Part shown: one piece after another, positions 7,828 through 16,525 of the stretch | How positions within the stretch are numbered: the first letter of the stretch is position 1 | How the letters are laid out: every line of letters begins with the position of its first letter | Assembly (NCBI GenBank): GCA_009840225.1 | Contig: VXOE01000224.1 | Span: 1 to 41,275 of the forward strand | Source: Caldilineaceae bacterium SB0662_bin_25 | GTDB lineage: Bacteria > Chloroflexota > Anaerolineae > Caldilineales > Caldilineaceae | Direction: 5' to 3' | DNA length: 41,275 nucleotides | Notes under the pieces: model-generated | Told to the model about the DNA's origin: nothing | The model's database searches: none | Seen by the model: the letters and a program-made list of their open reading frames with translations, nothing else | Position numbers and translations under genes: made by a program

Positions 7828-9150
7828 ATGAATCACGGAGAGAACCTGTCCAGACGAACGTTTCTCAGGTTGGGTGGGACAGCTGCCGGCGCGGCTGTAC
7901 TGGCAGCCTGCGCGCCAGTTGCCGCACCCGCGGACGACGGCTCAATGGACGAAGGAGCAATGGCGGAGCCTGTTACGATTCGCTATGGTCGCCATGATCC
8001 GGCCGCGGGCGTTGCAGTGACGCTTGAGTCATTCCATGAAGAGTATCCCGAAATTGTGGTCAGCGTTGAGCAGATTGGCGAGTTTCACGCCAAGATTCCG
8101 GCGCTGGCAGCGGCCGGCACACTGCCCGACGTCGTTCGTAGCTGGGAGGCGATGGCGCTCGACATGGGGCGAAACAATCAGTTTATCGACGTTCAGCCCT
8201 ATGTGGATGGTGAGCCCGGCTTCGATGCCGAGGACTTCTATGAGAACTGGTGGAACTATCCAGTCGTGGAAGGAAAGCGCTACGGTGTTCCCGACGCGGC
8301 TGCACCCCACGTGACATTCTACAATGCGGATCTATTCGACGAAGCGGGTGTTGAATATCCGAACAAGGACAGCTTTACCTGGACTGACTTTGAAGAAAAG
8401 GCCCGGGCAATCAGCGATCCCGACAATAAGATTTGGGGCTCGGAGACGATTCCGGTTGGCTGGCACATGTACAGTGTCAAGCAGACCTGGCAGAACGACG
8501 GCAGCTTTTACAGCGAGGATTTTCTCGAGAGCAGGCTTGACAAAGAGGAGACAATCCAAGCGATTCAGTTCTGGGCGGACATGCTGCTTGACGGAAACGT
8601 GATGCCGTCACCGTCGCAGATTATTGGCATCGGCGGCGCCGGGGCGGCGGCAGAGCTTCTGGCAGCAGGTAAGATTGGGATGCAGCGGATGGGGTCCTGG
8701 ATTACCGGAAGTCTCGTTGATGCCGGCTTCCGCTTTAACGTAGTCGCCGAGCCGAGCCAAGCCCGCCGCGATACGATCACGCACGGCGCGTTCAACAACA
8801 TTGCCACAACTTCCGAGCATAAAGATTTGGCCTGGACCTGGCTCAACTACAATACCAGCACTCAGGGCATCTACAACTATGCTTCGAACGCAAACTTCCC
8901 GGGTACGCGCCGCTCATCCAATGAGATCGAACCGTTCCCATGGGTTGCGGAGGTAGATTTCGACGTAGACTGGGACGTGATCCCGGACGCGTTAACGTAC
9001 GGGCACATTCTGCCTGGACCGGCAAATGAAGGTGAGGCACTGAAACTGATCGGCGACGCCCTGGAAAGGGTTTACTCGGGCGATGCGAAGGCCGCTGATC
9101 TCTTCCCCGAAGTTTCGCCAAAGGTAACTGCCGTTATTTCGGACATTTAG
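7828..9150 (+). CDS. Sugar ABC transporter substrate-binding lipoprotein (importer 1)
   Basis: A 440-residue family-1-type extracellular solute-binding protein. The N-terminus is a Tat-like lipoprotein signal: SRRTFLRL with Arg9-Arg10, a hydrophobic stretch, and a lipobox ending LAAC with Cys28 as the lipidated residue, then an Ala/Pro/acidic linker. The mature part has the usual bilobal features (WKxT-like YGVPDAAAPHVTFYN, TWTDFEEKARAI, AAGKIGMQRMGSW). It would sit on the outer face of the membrane and deliver a sugar or sugar acid to the permeases at 9309 and 10254. ATG 7828 is chosen because of AGAGGAGA at 7811-7818; the frame is open back to 7723 but that extension has no signal character. 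An inverted repeat follows the stop. Confidence 0.88.
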   Translation: MNHGENLSRRTFLRLGGTAAGAAVLAACAPVAAPADDGSMDEGAMAEPVTIRYGRHDPAAGVAVTLESFHEEYPEIVVSVEQIGEFHAKIPALAAAGTLPDVVRSWEAMALDMGRNNQFIDVQPYVDGEPGFDAEDFYENWWNYPVVEGKRYGVPDAAAPHVTFYNADLFDEAGVEYPNKDSFTWTDFEEKARAISDPDNKIWGSETIPVGWHMYSVKQTWQNDGSFYSEDFLESRLDKEETIQAIQFWADMLLDGNVMPSPSQIIGIGGAGAAAELLAAGKIGMQRMGSWITGSLVDAGFRFNVVAEPSQARRDTITHGAFNNIATTSEHKDLAWTWLNYNTSTQGIYNYASNANFPGTRRSSNEIEPFPWVAEVDFDVDWDVIPDALTYGHILPGPANEGEALKLIGDALERVYSGDAKAADLFPEVSPKVTAVISDI

Positions 9151-9185
9151 GACGGAAGTGTGTGATCAGTTGATCCTCGAAGGCT

Positions 9186-9228
9186 CACGAAGGCAAAGTC
9201 TACAATCAGTGCTTTCGTGGCCTTCGTG
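9186..9228 (+). repeat. Inverted repeat (hairpin) between binding protein and permease, importer 1
   Basis: CACGAAGGC (9186-9194) and GCCTTCGTG (9220-9228) are perfect 9-base complements separated by 25 bases. There is no T-run after it, so it is not a classical terminator. The right arm also contains a direct repeat of TTCGTGG with 9-base spacing. The position suggests an mRNA-stabilising or attenuating hairpin that raises binding-protein output relative to the permeases. Confidence 0.6.
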
Positions 9229-9308
9229 GGTTAACAGATCGCCTTTAGACAGACCTGCCACGAGCGGATGGCAGGCCAGATCTGAGCATGCAAATGGGGC
9301 AGTAATCC

Positions 9309-10235
9309 GTGGCTTCAGCAGTCATTACACCTGGCGGCAGTTTTTGGAAGAGCAGACGATTTCGCGATGCGATGGTTGCATACGCTTTCATCTTGCCGTG
9401 GGTGATTGGTTTCATCCTGTTCGTTGGCGGCCCCATCGTGGCATCATTCGTCTTGAGTTTTTTCCGTTGGAAGATGATCGCGCCGCCCAGATTTTACGGG
9501 CTGACGCACTACATCAACATGGTCACCACGGATGAACTGTTCCGTACTTCGATCTGGGTGACCTTCAAGTTTGTACTGATTTCAGTTCCTATCGGCCAAG
9601 TATTGGCCTTGATTTTGGCTTTGCTGCTCAATCAGCGGATTTGGTTTCTGGGATACTGGCGTTCGGCATTCTATTTGCCAGCTGTAGTCAGCGGCGTGGC
9701 CGGTTCGGTTATATGGGTTTGGATGTATCACGTTGAGCTGGGAATCGTGAACAATGGCCTGGCGCTGCTGGGAATTGAGGGGCGAAACTGGCTCTTCGAC
9801 AAGGAGTTGGTCCTGGGTTCGTTGATCGTCAAGAGCCTCTGGAACATAGGCATCCCGATGGTCATTTATCTGGCTGCGCTGCAAGGGATGCCGCAGCAGC
9901 TGTATGAAGCGGCAGACATAGACGGCGCCGGGGAAGTCCCGAAGTTCCTTTCGATCACGTTGCCCATGCTGTCGCCTGCCATCTTTTTCAACGTAGTCAT
10001 GGGGATCATCGCGGCGGTGCAGACCTTTGCAGAACCGTATGTAATGACGGGAGGCGGGCCGGACAATGCAACGCTGTTTTTGGGCCTCCACCTTTATCAG
10101 AACGCCTTCCATTACCTCAAAATGGGCTATGCTTCGGCAATGGCATGGATCATGTTTCTGCTAATCTTTGGGCTGACGGTATTTCAGTTCGGGCTTGCCG
10201 GGCGCTGGGTCTACTATGAGGGCGGGGCGCGGTAG
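9309..10235 (+). CDS. Carbohydrate ABC transporter permease, MalF/UgpA type (importer 1)
   Basis: A 308-residue integral membrane protein with about six hydrophobic segments (first at about 22-52, AYAFILPWVIGF). The cytoplasmic EAA loop is at about 200-220 (YEAADIDGAGEVPKFLSITLP), matching EAA-x3-G-x9-I-x-LP, the contact for the ATPase. It pairs with the second permease at 10254. The GTG start at 9309 has only a weak GGGG upstream; a later ATG at 9372 would cut into the first membrane helix and is less likely. No ATP-binding subunit is encoded beside it. Confidence 0.86.
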   Translation: MASAVITPGGSFWKSRRFRDAMVAYAFILPWVIGFILFVGGPIVASFVLSFFRWKMIAPPRFYGLTHYINMVTTDELFRTSIWVTFKFVLISVPIGQVLALILALLLNQRIWFLGYWRSAFYLPAVVSGVAGSVIWVWMYHVELGIVNNGLALLGIEGRNWLFDKELVLGSLIVKSLWNIGIPMVIYLAALQGMPQQLYEAADIDGAGEVPKFLSITLPMLSPAIFFNVVMGIIAAVQTFAEPYVMTGGGPDNATLFLGLHLYQNAFHYLKMGYASAMAWIMFLLIFGLTVFQFGLAGRWVYYEGGAR

Positions 10236-10253
10236 CCCGCGGGAGTTTCGAGA

Positions 10254-11198
10254 GTGGTTGTTGGAAACGAAGCTGTTCCTACAGGTGAAGGGCTGCATGG
10301 CGAGGCCTATACCCGGCCCAGCAGACTGCGCACTCTCCTGCTTGGCAACCGATTTCAGACCGGGCTGGTCCGGCTGATCGTAATCTATGCCCTTCTGATA
10401 TTCTCGGCGTTTTTGTTTCTTCTGCCGTTTTACTGGATGGTGAACACGGCGCTCAAGCCGCCCAACCAGGTCTTCACACTGCCGCCCACCTGGATTCCGA
10501 AGCCGGTAATGTGGTCGAACTTCCTGACGGCCTTCACGATTCAGTACGAGACGGACCCACCTGTTTACAATTATGCGCTAAATACGGCAATCGTTACAGT
10601 CAACGGGGTGGTCTCGACGATATTCTCCAGTGCGCTGGTGGCGTATGCATTTGCTCGCCTGGAATTCCCGGGTAAGAACGTCATTTTTTTGGGTATCCTC
10701 AGTACGCTCATGATCCCCTTTGCGGTCGTGATGGTGCCTCAGTTCATCATTTGGCGGTATTTGAACTGGCTGGACACGCTGTGGCCGCTGATGATTCCGC
10801 ACTGGTTTGGGTCGGCCTGGAATATTTTTCTGCTGCGCCAGTTTTTCATGACGATACCGAGAGAGTATGACGAGGCGGCCTATCTTGACGGCGCGTCGCG
10901 GTGGAACATTTTCATCCGGATTATTCTGCCACTTTCCAAGCCGGCCCTGGCGGCTGTCGCCGTGTTTGCCTTCGTTTTCTTCTGGAATGACTTTCTGGGC
11001 CCGTTGATCATTCTGTCGACGCCGGAAAACTTTACGCTGACGCTTTTCCTGGCGAACTTCAATGTAGCCTACCGGGGGACGCCGTGGCACCTGTACATGG
11101 CCGCTGCTCTCATCATCATACTTCCCTGCCTGATCCTGTTCTTCTTTTCTCAGAACGCATTTCTGAAGGGGATAACGGTTACCGACCTGAAGGGTTGA
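10254..11198 (+). CDS. Carbohydrate ABC transporter permease, MalG/UgpE type (importer 1)
   Basis: A 314-residue membrane protein. A 40-residue hydrophilic N-terminus precedes the first helix (VRLIVIYALLIFSAFLFLL). Typical MalG-branch features are FYWMVNTALKPP and the EAA loop at about 206-230 (YDEAAYLDGASRWNIFIRIILP). The C-terminus ends NAFLKGITVTDLKG, close to the common GAVKG ending. The GTG at 10254, 18 bases after the first permease stop with GGGAG upstream, is used. It forms the translocation pore with the protein at 9309. Confidence 0.86.
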   Translation: MVVGNEAVPTGEGLHGEAYTRPSRLRTLLLGNRFQTGLVRLIVIYALLIFSAFLFLLPFYWMVNTALKPPNQVFTLPPTWIPKPVMWSNFLTAFTIQYETDPPVYNYALNTAIVTVNGVVSTIFSSALVAYAFARLEFPGKNVIFLGILSTLMIPFAVVMVPQFIIWRYLNWLDTLWPLMIPHWFGSAWNIFLLRQFFMTIPREYDEAAYLDGASRWNIFIRIILPLSKPALAAVAVFAFVFFWNDFLGPLIILSTPENFTLTLFLANFNVAYRGTPWHLYMAAALIIILPCLILFFFSQNAFLKGITVTDLKG

Positions 11199-11259
11199 GG
11201 TAAGCCGCCCCATCACGGGCCATTCTGCACGACTTTCATTCACAGATACTGAGGCTCCT

Positions 11260-12426
11260 ATGAAAATCAAAGATATCTGCGCATTTGAGATTGCGGCCGA
11301 GGCACAGCCGCAGACGAAGCCGCGCACGCCGAGCAGGGCAGACACCATTCACATGAACCGTCCCATGGCCCGCTACCCCCGCTTTCCCAACGGTGAGGGG
11401 CACGTGTCGATGGCCCCTTGGAAACGGCCGGCCGTGCTGGTAACAGCGGAGGACGGCACGCAGGGATTCGGTATTTCTCTTTACGGGTCCGTCGTAGCGC
11501 CCATGATCAACGAGCATTTCGGTCCCAATCTGGTCGGCGAGAACGCGATGGCGACTGAGAAACTATGGGATATGATGGTGCGGCTCTCGACCGCATTCAG
11601 CCCTACAAGTATGACTAGCTACGCGATCAGCGCGCTCGACGTGGCCTTGTGGGACCTTAAAGGGAAGTTGCTGGGGCTTCCGGTGTACGAGTTACTGGGA
11701 GGGCCGCAAAAGGAAAAGATCTTCTGTTACGCATCCGGTTTCGACCAGGAGTGGTACATGGAGCTGGGTTTCAAGGCGACAAAGCTATTCAGCCCCTGGG
11801 GACCTGAACAGGGGCTGGAGGGTCTTAACAAACTAGAGGAACTGGTAGCAAGCACACGCGAAACCATTGGCGACGAAGTGGAGTTGATGTTGGACGGCTG
11901 GACGGCGTATGATCCCGAATACACTGTGCGTGTGGCCGAACGGATGAGGCCTTACAACCTCAAATGGCTTGAGGACTATATCCAGCCGGAAGACCTTTTG
12001 GGTTACGAGTCGATCCGACAACGATTGCCGTGGCAGACTTTGGCAACCGGCGAACACTGGTACAACCTGGCGCCCTTCGCCCACGCGGCGGGCAAGCGGC
12101 TCGTGGACATTTTCCAGCCAGACGTGCTCTGGTGCGGCGGCATCACGGCGGCCGCCAAGATCTGTCATCTGGCGCAGGCGAATAACATTTCGGTCATCGC
12201 TCACGGTGGGATGAACTACCCCTTTGGCCAGCATCTGTCAATGGCAATGCCGGCGGTGACATGGGGTGAGCGCTCGGAAAGTGTCTCTGCGCCAGGCGTG
12301 CCCCTTGAGGAGATGGTCAAGCTGCCAGGCACTGCGGTCATAAGGGATGGATACCTAGTACCCAGCGACGCACCAGGGTTTGGTCTGGAAATCGATGAGG
12401 CGTGGCTGGAAGAGGTCACTGTTTGA
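11260..12426 (+). CDS. Enolase-superfamily sugar-acid dehydratase, L-rhamnonate dehydratase-like
   Basis: A 388-residue protein. The N-terminal RPMARYPRF and long capping domain resemble L-rhamnonate dehydratases. In the barrel, metal ligands are Asp212 (LMLDGW), Glu238 (WLED) and Glu265 (ATGEHW). Asp288 (QPDVLWCGG) and His315 (IAHGGMN) form the likely catalytic Asp-His pair, and Lys172/Lys175 lie on the second strand. The family dehydrates a 6-deoxy or related aldonic acid to the 2-keto-3-deoxy acid. This is a different subgroup from the enzyme at 368, with Asp rather than Glu as first metal ligand. It follows importer 1 directly, suggesting the imported compound feeds it. Close homologues with other aldonate specificities cannot be excluded. 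Confidence 0.83.
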   Translation: MKIKDICAFEIAAEAQPQTKPRTPSRADTIHMNRPMARYPRFPNGEGHVSMAPWKRPAVLVTAEDGTQGFGISLYGSVVAPMINEHFGPNLVGENAMATEKLWDMMVRLSTAFSPTSMTSYAISALDVALWDLKGKLLGLPVYELLGGPQKEKIFCYASGFDQEWYMELGFKATKLFSPWGPEQGLEGLNKLEELVASTRETIGDEVELMLDGWTAYDPEYTVRVAERMRPYNLKWLEDYIQPEDLLGYESIRQRLPWQTLATGEHWYNLAPFAHAAGKRLVDIFQPDVLWCGGITAAAKICHLAQANNISVIAHGGMNYPFGQHLSMAMPAVTWGERSESVSAPGVPLEEMVKLPGTAVIRDGYLVPSDAPGFGLEIDEAWLEEVTV

Positions 12427-12519
12427 TTCTAGGCCCTGAAGGTCACACGTTCGCGTTCGCGGCTTGTCCCGGTCGGGCAACTACAATTCAATTGGTTTCA
12501 CTGAACTGGAGAAAAACCC

Positions 12520-13587
12520 ATGGAACTCGGCTACTTTCTGATGCCCGTTCACCCTCCTGAAAAGGACTTTACGCAGAGTCTTGAAGAGGACCTGGAGTTG
12601 ATCGAGCGGGCCGAGGCACTTGGGTACTCCGAGGCCTGGATTGGCCAGCATCACTCGGTCAAATGGGAGCCGATGCCGTCGAACGACGTCTTTATCGCAA
12701 ATGCGATGGCTCGCACGAGCACTATCAAGTTCGGGACGGGCGTGACGATTGCACCCTTCCATCATCCGGTCAACGTGGCGGTTCGATTGTCGATGCTCGA
12801 CCATCTTTCCCGCGGCCGACTGATGTGCGGTTTTGGCCAGACCGGCATTCCCACGGACCTCAGCCTGTTCAACCTGCCGGCGGATCCGGGGGTACTCGGC
12901 CTGATGACGGTCGAGAGCATAAATATGGTGCTGAAGTTGTGGACGACCGACGCGCCCTTCGACTTCAAAGGGGACTACTGGCATATACATATCGACGAGA
13001 CCCGTCCGGACATCGGATTGGGGGAGATCCTGCGGCCCTACCAGAAGCCGCATCCGCCGGTGGCGATGGCGGTCCTGAAGGGCACTTCGATGGCGGCGCG
13101 TATGGCGGGGCAGCGCGGGTTCTTTCCCGTGAGCACGAACCTGGTTCCCATGGCGACACTGGCTGAACACTGGGAGACATTCTGCGCCGGCGCGCGTGAA
13201 GCCGGCCGCGAGACGCCTGATCGGAGTATCTGGCGAATAGCTCGCAACATCTTCGTTGGCGAGACGAAAGAGGATGCATTCGATTTTGCTCTCAACAGTG
13301 CCTTCGGACGCTCATTCGCCTATCTGGTCGATTTAATCGGTCCCGGGCGTCTGGATGGGTGGAAAGAGGACCCGGAGATGCCGGACGAGGAAGTTACGGC
13401 AGAGTACGCGGTGCGGCGGCTGGCGATTGTCGGTGACGTGGATGAGTGCATTCGGCGTTTGCAGGAGATTCAGGATTTGACAGGGGGTTTCGGGACGTTG
13501 CTCGCCATCGGTCATGACTGGGATGACAAGCCGCGCTGGCTGCGGTCGATGGAGCTGTTGAAGAATGAGGTGATACCGGCGCTGTAG
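12520..13587 (+). CDS. LLM-class flavin-dependent oxidoreductase
   Basis: A 355-residue bacterial-luciferase-like TIM-barrel protein. MELGYFLMPVHPP, ALGYSEAWIGQHHS, FGTGVTIAPFHHPVNVA and LDHLSRGRLMCGFG are the usual conserved blocks of the family. It likely uses reduced FMN or F420 to oxidise a small molecule; the substrate is not predictable. CTGGAG precedes the ATG. It is 93 bases after the dehydratase and is probably the last gene before importer 2's own control region. Luciferase-like proteins are often recruited to sugar or sulfonate catabolism, so its link to the operon is inference from position only. Confidence 0.82.
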   Translation: MELGYFLMPVHPPEKDFTQSLEEDLELIERAEALGYSEAWIGQHHSVKWEPMPSNDVFIANAMARTSTIKFGTGVTIAPFHHPVNVAVRLSMLDHLSRGRLMCGFGQTGIPTDLSLFNLPADPGVLGLMTVESINMVLKLWTTDAPFDFKGDYWHIHIDETRPDIGLGEILRPYQKPHPPVAMAVLKGTSMAARMAGQRGFFPVSTNLVPMATLAEHWETFCAGAREAGRETPDRSIWRIARNIFVGETKEDAFDFALNSAFGRSFAYLVDLIGPGRLDGWKEDPEMPDEEVTAEYAVRRLAIVGDVDECIRRLQEIQDLTGGFGTLLAIGHDWDDKPRWLRSMELLKNEVIPAL

Positions 13588-13820
13588 GGCAGTTGAAGGG
13601 GCTGGTGAATGTGGCTCAATTGCGTTACTTCGGGAGTGATGCGATGGGCGTTTGACAGTCAGAAACATTGTCTAGTCAGGACGAAGGCGCAGGTGCTCAT
13701 CGTTCAGTGGGAGATGGAATCGAAGGCGTTCGATCTTTATTTTTCCCGGTGACCAACTTTATGAAAAGTCGATCCGGTCCAGGTTCGGCCCGGATATGTG
13801 GAAAACAGAGTTGAGAGGAT

Positions 13821-13848
13821 TTGACAGTAACGGTTATCTAGGTTAAAC
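13821..13848 (+). promoter_or_regulatory. Weak candidate promoter for ABC importer 2
   Basis: A perfect -35 TTGACA (13821-13826) is followed after 16 bases by TTAAAC (13843-13848), only a 3/6 match to the -10. If real, transcription would start near 13855, at the edge of the palindrome at 13856-13873. Confidence 0.25.
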
Positions 13849-13855
13849 CAATCTC

Positions 13856-13873
13856 GGTGATTGACTGATCACC
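13856..13873 (+). promoter_or_regulatory. Operator-like palindrome upstream of importer 2
   Basis: GGTGAT (13856-13861) and ATCACC (13868-13873) are perfect inverted arms separated by six bases, an 18-bp dyad. It lies about 30 bases downstream of a perfect TTGACA, where a repressor would block initiation. No regulator gene is present in the window to name the binding protein. Confidence 0.4.
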
Positions 13874-13997
13874 CTATTCCCTACTCTGTCCCCCCCAGCA
13901 GGCCAATTCCTAGCTTCAGTGCAACGAATAGCGCACCACTAGTCACATTCTTGTGTGAGTTGTATCCATTCCATCCACTTTCCTAAAGGAGTAAGAA

Positions 13998-15410
13998 ATG
14001 AAGAAACTGAGTCTTAATCGAAACGAATCAGGCGGGCTGGTAAACGGCCAACTGAGTCGAAGGAAGTTTCTGCGCGCGGCCGGCGGGGTCACCCTAGCCT
14101 CTGTGGTAGCGGCCTGTGCCGGGCCGGCCCCCGACAGCGGTGCGGACGCCGGAGAGGCCGAGGAGGCCATGGCCGAAGTCCAAGGAATTACAATGCTCAT
14201 CCGCACAGATATCCGCAGTGCGTATGCAGCTGATGATGCGGTTGAGCGCTGGAACAACGAATTCGAGTCGCAGGTCGCCATAGAGGAACCGGCCGGTGCT
14301 CCGGATACGAAGATTCAGGCTGCTCAGGCGGCCGGTGATCTCATCTGGGATGCCTACTCGGTCGTGGTCTTTCCGTGGGACGCTCCCAGGTGGCACAGCC
14401 GGGGCTTGATTCAGCCCATGGACGAGTTTATCGAAGCGTCTTCGATTCCAGGCGCAGACGAGGTCGTGCCGGGGATTATCCCGTCGATTTTCGAGGTACA
14501 CAAGATCGAAGGGAGCCAGTACGGCATTCCCGGCAATGTCGGTAGTGTCGCATTGGGTTGGTTCTGGGAACCGATGGAGAAGGCGGGATTCGACAGTCAG
14601 CCGATGACCTGGGATGCGGTTCGAGAAGCGGCCGAGAAGATCGCCGAGACCAGCCCGGACCTGACTCCATTTGATGCGGCCTGCTCGCCGCTCTGCGATC
14701 TGTACGCCATGATCTGGGGGGCAACTGAGACTCCGATTACCGACGATGGCTTGATTGATATCTCGGGCGAGGCGAGCCTGGCCTCGTTGACGTGGATTCG
14801 CGAGATGGTTGAAGACGGCCTGATGGCACCAGCTACGGGCGAGAATTTCGGCAACTGGTTGAAGGGCGGTACGGCTTTGCTGACTTCGTTCGACGTCCAT
14901 GGGACAATGGCCCAGCAGACCTTCGGACAGGAAACGGCTACGACCGGAATCAACTTCTTCAGAGAGGATCCCGAAGTGGCCGGTACGAAGGCAGGCACTC
15001 CGTTCTGGATTAACTCCACGGCTCTGTTGAACAAGGCCGCCAACCCGCAAGGTGCGGTCGACTTTACCCTCTGGTGGTTTGGGCCGGAGAACAAGGCGAC
15101 GGGACAACAGATCACACAAGTTGCCGCCAAGCCTTGCTACCAGTACACCTACGACGAGTTTGTCAAGGACGACCCGGTGCAGCAGTGGCAACTTGAAGGC
15201 ATTGAGTTGGTGCGCAACTCGGTGTGGTTCCCATCCAACCTGTTCTTTAACATTCAGAACGGCAATCTCGCGCCGGAGATGCAGCGTTTGCGCGACTCGA
15301 CCCAGAGCGTCACGCCTGAAGAGGTCATCGAAGTCGCGATGGAAGGCATTCAGATCGACCTCGACGAGTTGAAGGAGTCCGGTGTTTACGATCGGATGAT
15401 GATGGCCTAG
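13998..15410 (+). CDS. Sugar ABC transporter substrate-binding lipoprotein (importer 2)
   Basis: A 470-residue extracellular solute-binding protein with a Tat-like lipoprotein signal: Arg21-Arg22 in LSRRKFLRAAGG, then a hydrophobic core and lipobox VAAC with Cys40. A Pro/Ala/Glu linker leads to the mature bilobal domain (DLIWDAYSVVVFPW, GLIQPMDEFIE, YGIPGNVGSVALGWFW). It would capture a sugar outside the membrane for the permeases at 15494 and 16526. It is only distantly similar by eye to the importer 1 protein, so the two probably bind different ligands. AAGGAG stands before the ATG. A strong inverted repeat follows the stop. Confidence 0.88.
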   Translation: MKKLSLNRNESGGLVNGQLSRRKFLRAAGGVTLASVVAACAGPAPDSGADAGEAEEAMAEVQGITMLIRTDIRSAYAADDAVERWNNEFESQVAIEEPAGAPDTKIQAAQAAGDLIWDAYSVVVFPWDAPRWHSRGLIQPMDEFIEASSIPGADEVVPGIIPSIFEVHKIEGSQYGIPGNVGSVALGWFWEPMEKAGFDSQPMTWDAVREAAEKIAETSPDLTPFDAACSPLCDLYAMIWGATETPITDDGLIDISGEASLASLTWIREMVEDGLMAPATGENFGNWLKGGTALLTSFDVHGTMAQQTFGQETATTGINFFREDPEVAGTKAGTPFWINSTALLNKAANPQGAVDFTLWWFGPENKATGQQITQVAAKPCYQYTYDEFVKDDPVQQWQLEGIELVRNSVWFPSNLFFNIQNGNLAPEMQRLRDSTQSVTPEEVIEVAMEGIQIDLDELKESGVYDRMMMA

Positions 15411-15422
15411 CTGTGGCCACTG

Positions 15423-15465
15423 ATCGGTCAGCGGCAGTCAGAAGAGGTGTCTGGCGCTGACCGAT
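15423..15465 (+). repeat. Inverted repeat (hairpin) between binding protein and permease, importer 2
   Basis: ATCGGTCAGCG (15423-15433) and CGCTGACCGAT (15455-15465) are perfect 11-base complements around a 21-base loop that can add a CAG/CTG pairing inside. There is no T-run. It lies 13 bases after the binding-protein stop and 28 bases before the permease ATG, the same place as the hairpin in importer 1 but with a different sequence. Confidence 0.68.
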
Positions 15466-15493
15466 TCCCCGTCCGTACTTCCAGGAGTCTTCG

Positions 15494-16447
15494 ATGACGG
15501 CACAATCCGACTCAGGTGGCGGCGGCCTTTTCGCCGCCATTCGCAGGTATCGACAGACAAGCGGTCAGCAGGTCTCCTTTCGGAGGAACAACATCATTGG
15601 CTACCTGTTCATCGCGCCGGCAATGGCTTTGTACCTGACCTTCAACGTTTGGCCAATCTTTCGCGGCCTTGCCATGGCGTTTACGGACTACCGCTTTGTC
15701 TACCCGGATACGCGCTGGGAGTTCAATGGCATAAGCAATTTTGTCAAGATGGTAGGAGACCGGCGGGCGATGGATGCGGCCGCGATTTCGCTGAAGTATC
15801 TGGCATTCGTCGCCCCAGCCATGATCCTGATTGCTCTGGTCCTGGCGGTGCTGATTTCCAAGGTCAAGAGAGGGGCGGCATTCTACCGCTGGGTAGTTTA
15901 TCTACCGGCCGTGCTGCCCGTGGCCGTAATCTTCCTGATGTTCGGCGAGATGTACGGATTTCAGTTCGGCTTTATCAACACTGTTTTGCGGGGCTGGGGA
16001 ATCGAGAATCCCCCTAACTGGCTGGGCGATCGAAGGTTGGCCTTACCCTCGATCGGTGCGGCCCACATTTGGATGATCTTCGGTTTTCCGACTCTCCTGT
16101 TCCTGATCGGCATCTACAATATCGGCAGCGAAATGTATGAGGCGGCGTCGCTGGACGGCGCAAACGGTTGGCAGCAGTTCCTGTATCTGACGGCCCCGCT
16201 GTTGAAGCCGACATTCGCACTAATCGTCGTGCTGAATCTTCCGCTATTCGGAGTGGTCGAGCCGATGTTAATTCTCAACAACGGCGGGCCGGCCAATTCT
16301 ACGCGTACGCTTGGCTTGTATCTTTACCAACAGGCCTTCGAACTCGGTGATCTGCGGCTGGGGTATGCCGCGGCAATCAGCCTGGTCATAGGTGTGATCA
16401 GTGCACTGATCGCGGGAGTAATCTTTCGCTGGTCGCGACAGGACTAG
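15494..16447 (+). CDS. Carbohydrate ABC transporter permease, MalF/UgpA type (importer 2)
   Basis: A 317-residue membrane protein with a 35-residue basic, Gly/Ser-rich N-terminus before the first helix (NNIIGYLFIAPAMALYLTF). The EAA loop reads MYEAASLDGANGWQQFLYLTAP. The family's NNGGPANSTRTLGLYLY segment near the C-terminus is present. AGGAG about seven bases before the ATG supports the start. It pairs with the permease at 16526; no ATPase gene is nearby. Confidence 0.87.
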   Translation: MTAQSDSGGGGLFAAIRRYRQTSGQQVSFRRNNIIGYLFIAPAMALYLTFNVWPIFRGLAMAFTDYRFVYPDTRWEFNGISNFVKMVGDRRAMDAAAISLKYLAFVAPAMILIALVLAVLISKVKRGAAFYRWVVYLPAVLPVAVIFLMFGEMYGFQFGFINTVLRGWGIENPPNWLGDRRLALPSIGAAHIWMIFGFPTLLFLIGIYNIGSEMYEAASLDGANGWQQFLYLTAPLLKPTFALIVVLNLPLFGVVEPMLILNNGGPANSTRTLGLYLYQQAFELGDLRLGYAAAISLVIGVISALIAGVIFRWSRQD

Positions 16448-16525
16448 AGGGCCATGGACGGGCAGATGTTACGCGTGAAGGCGACCCTCACCACAGAGTT
16501 TGATCTTAAGCGAAAGGACTGACTG

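Larger units (their letters stand above)
13588..13997 (+). other. Control region upstream of ABC importer 2
   Basis: This 410-base stretch holds no gene. It contains TTGACA at 13652-13657 (no good -10), TTGACA at 13821-13826 with a weak -10, an operator-like palindrome at 13856-13873 and an AAGGAG ribosome binding site just before the ATG at 13998. Confidence 0.5.

Noticed and set aside
13652-13673. TTGACA in the importer 2 control region as a promoter
   Set aside because: No acceptable -10 lies 15-19 bases downstream.
14094-15191. A 365-codon minus-strand frame
   Set aside because: Antisense to the importer 2 binding protein, with no domain features or ribosome binding site.
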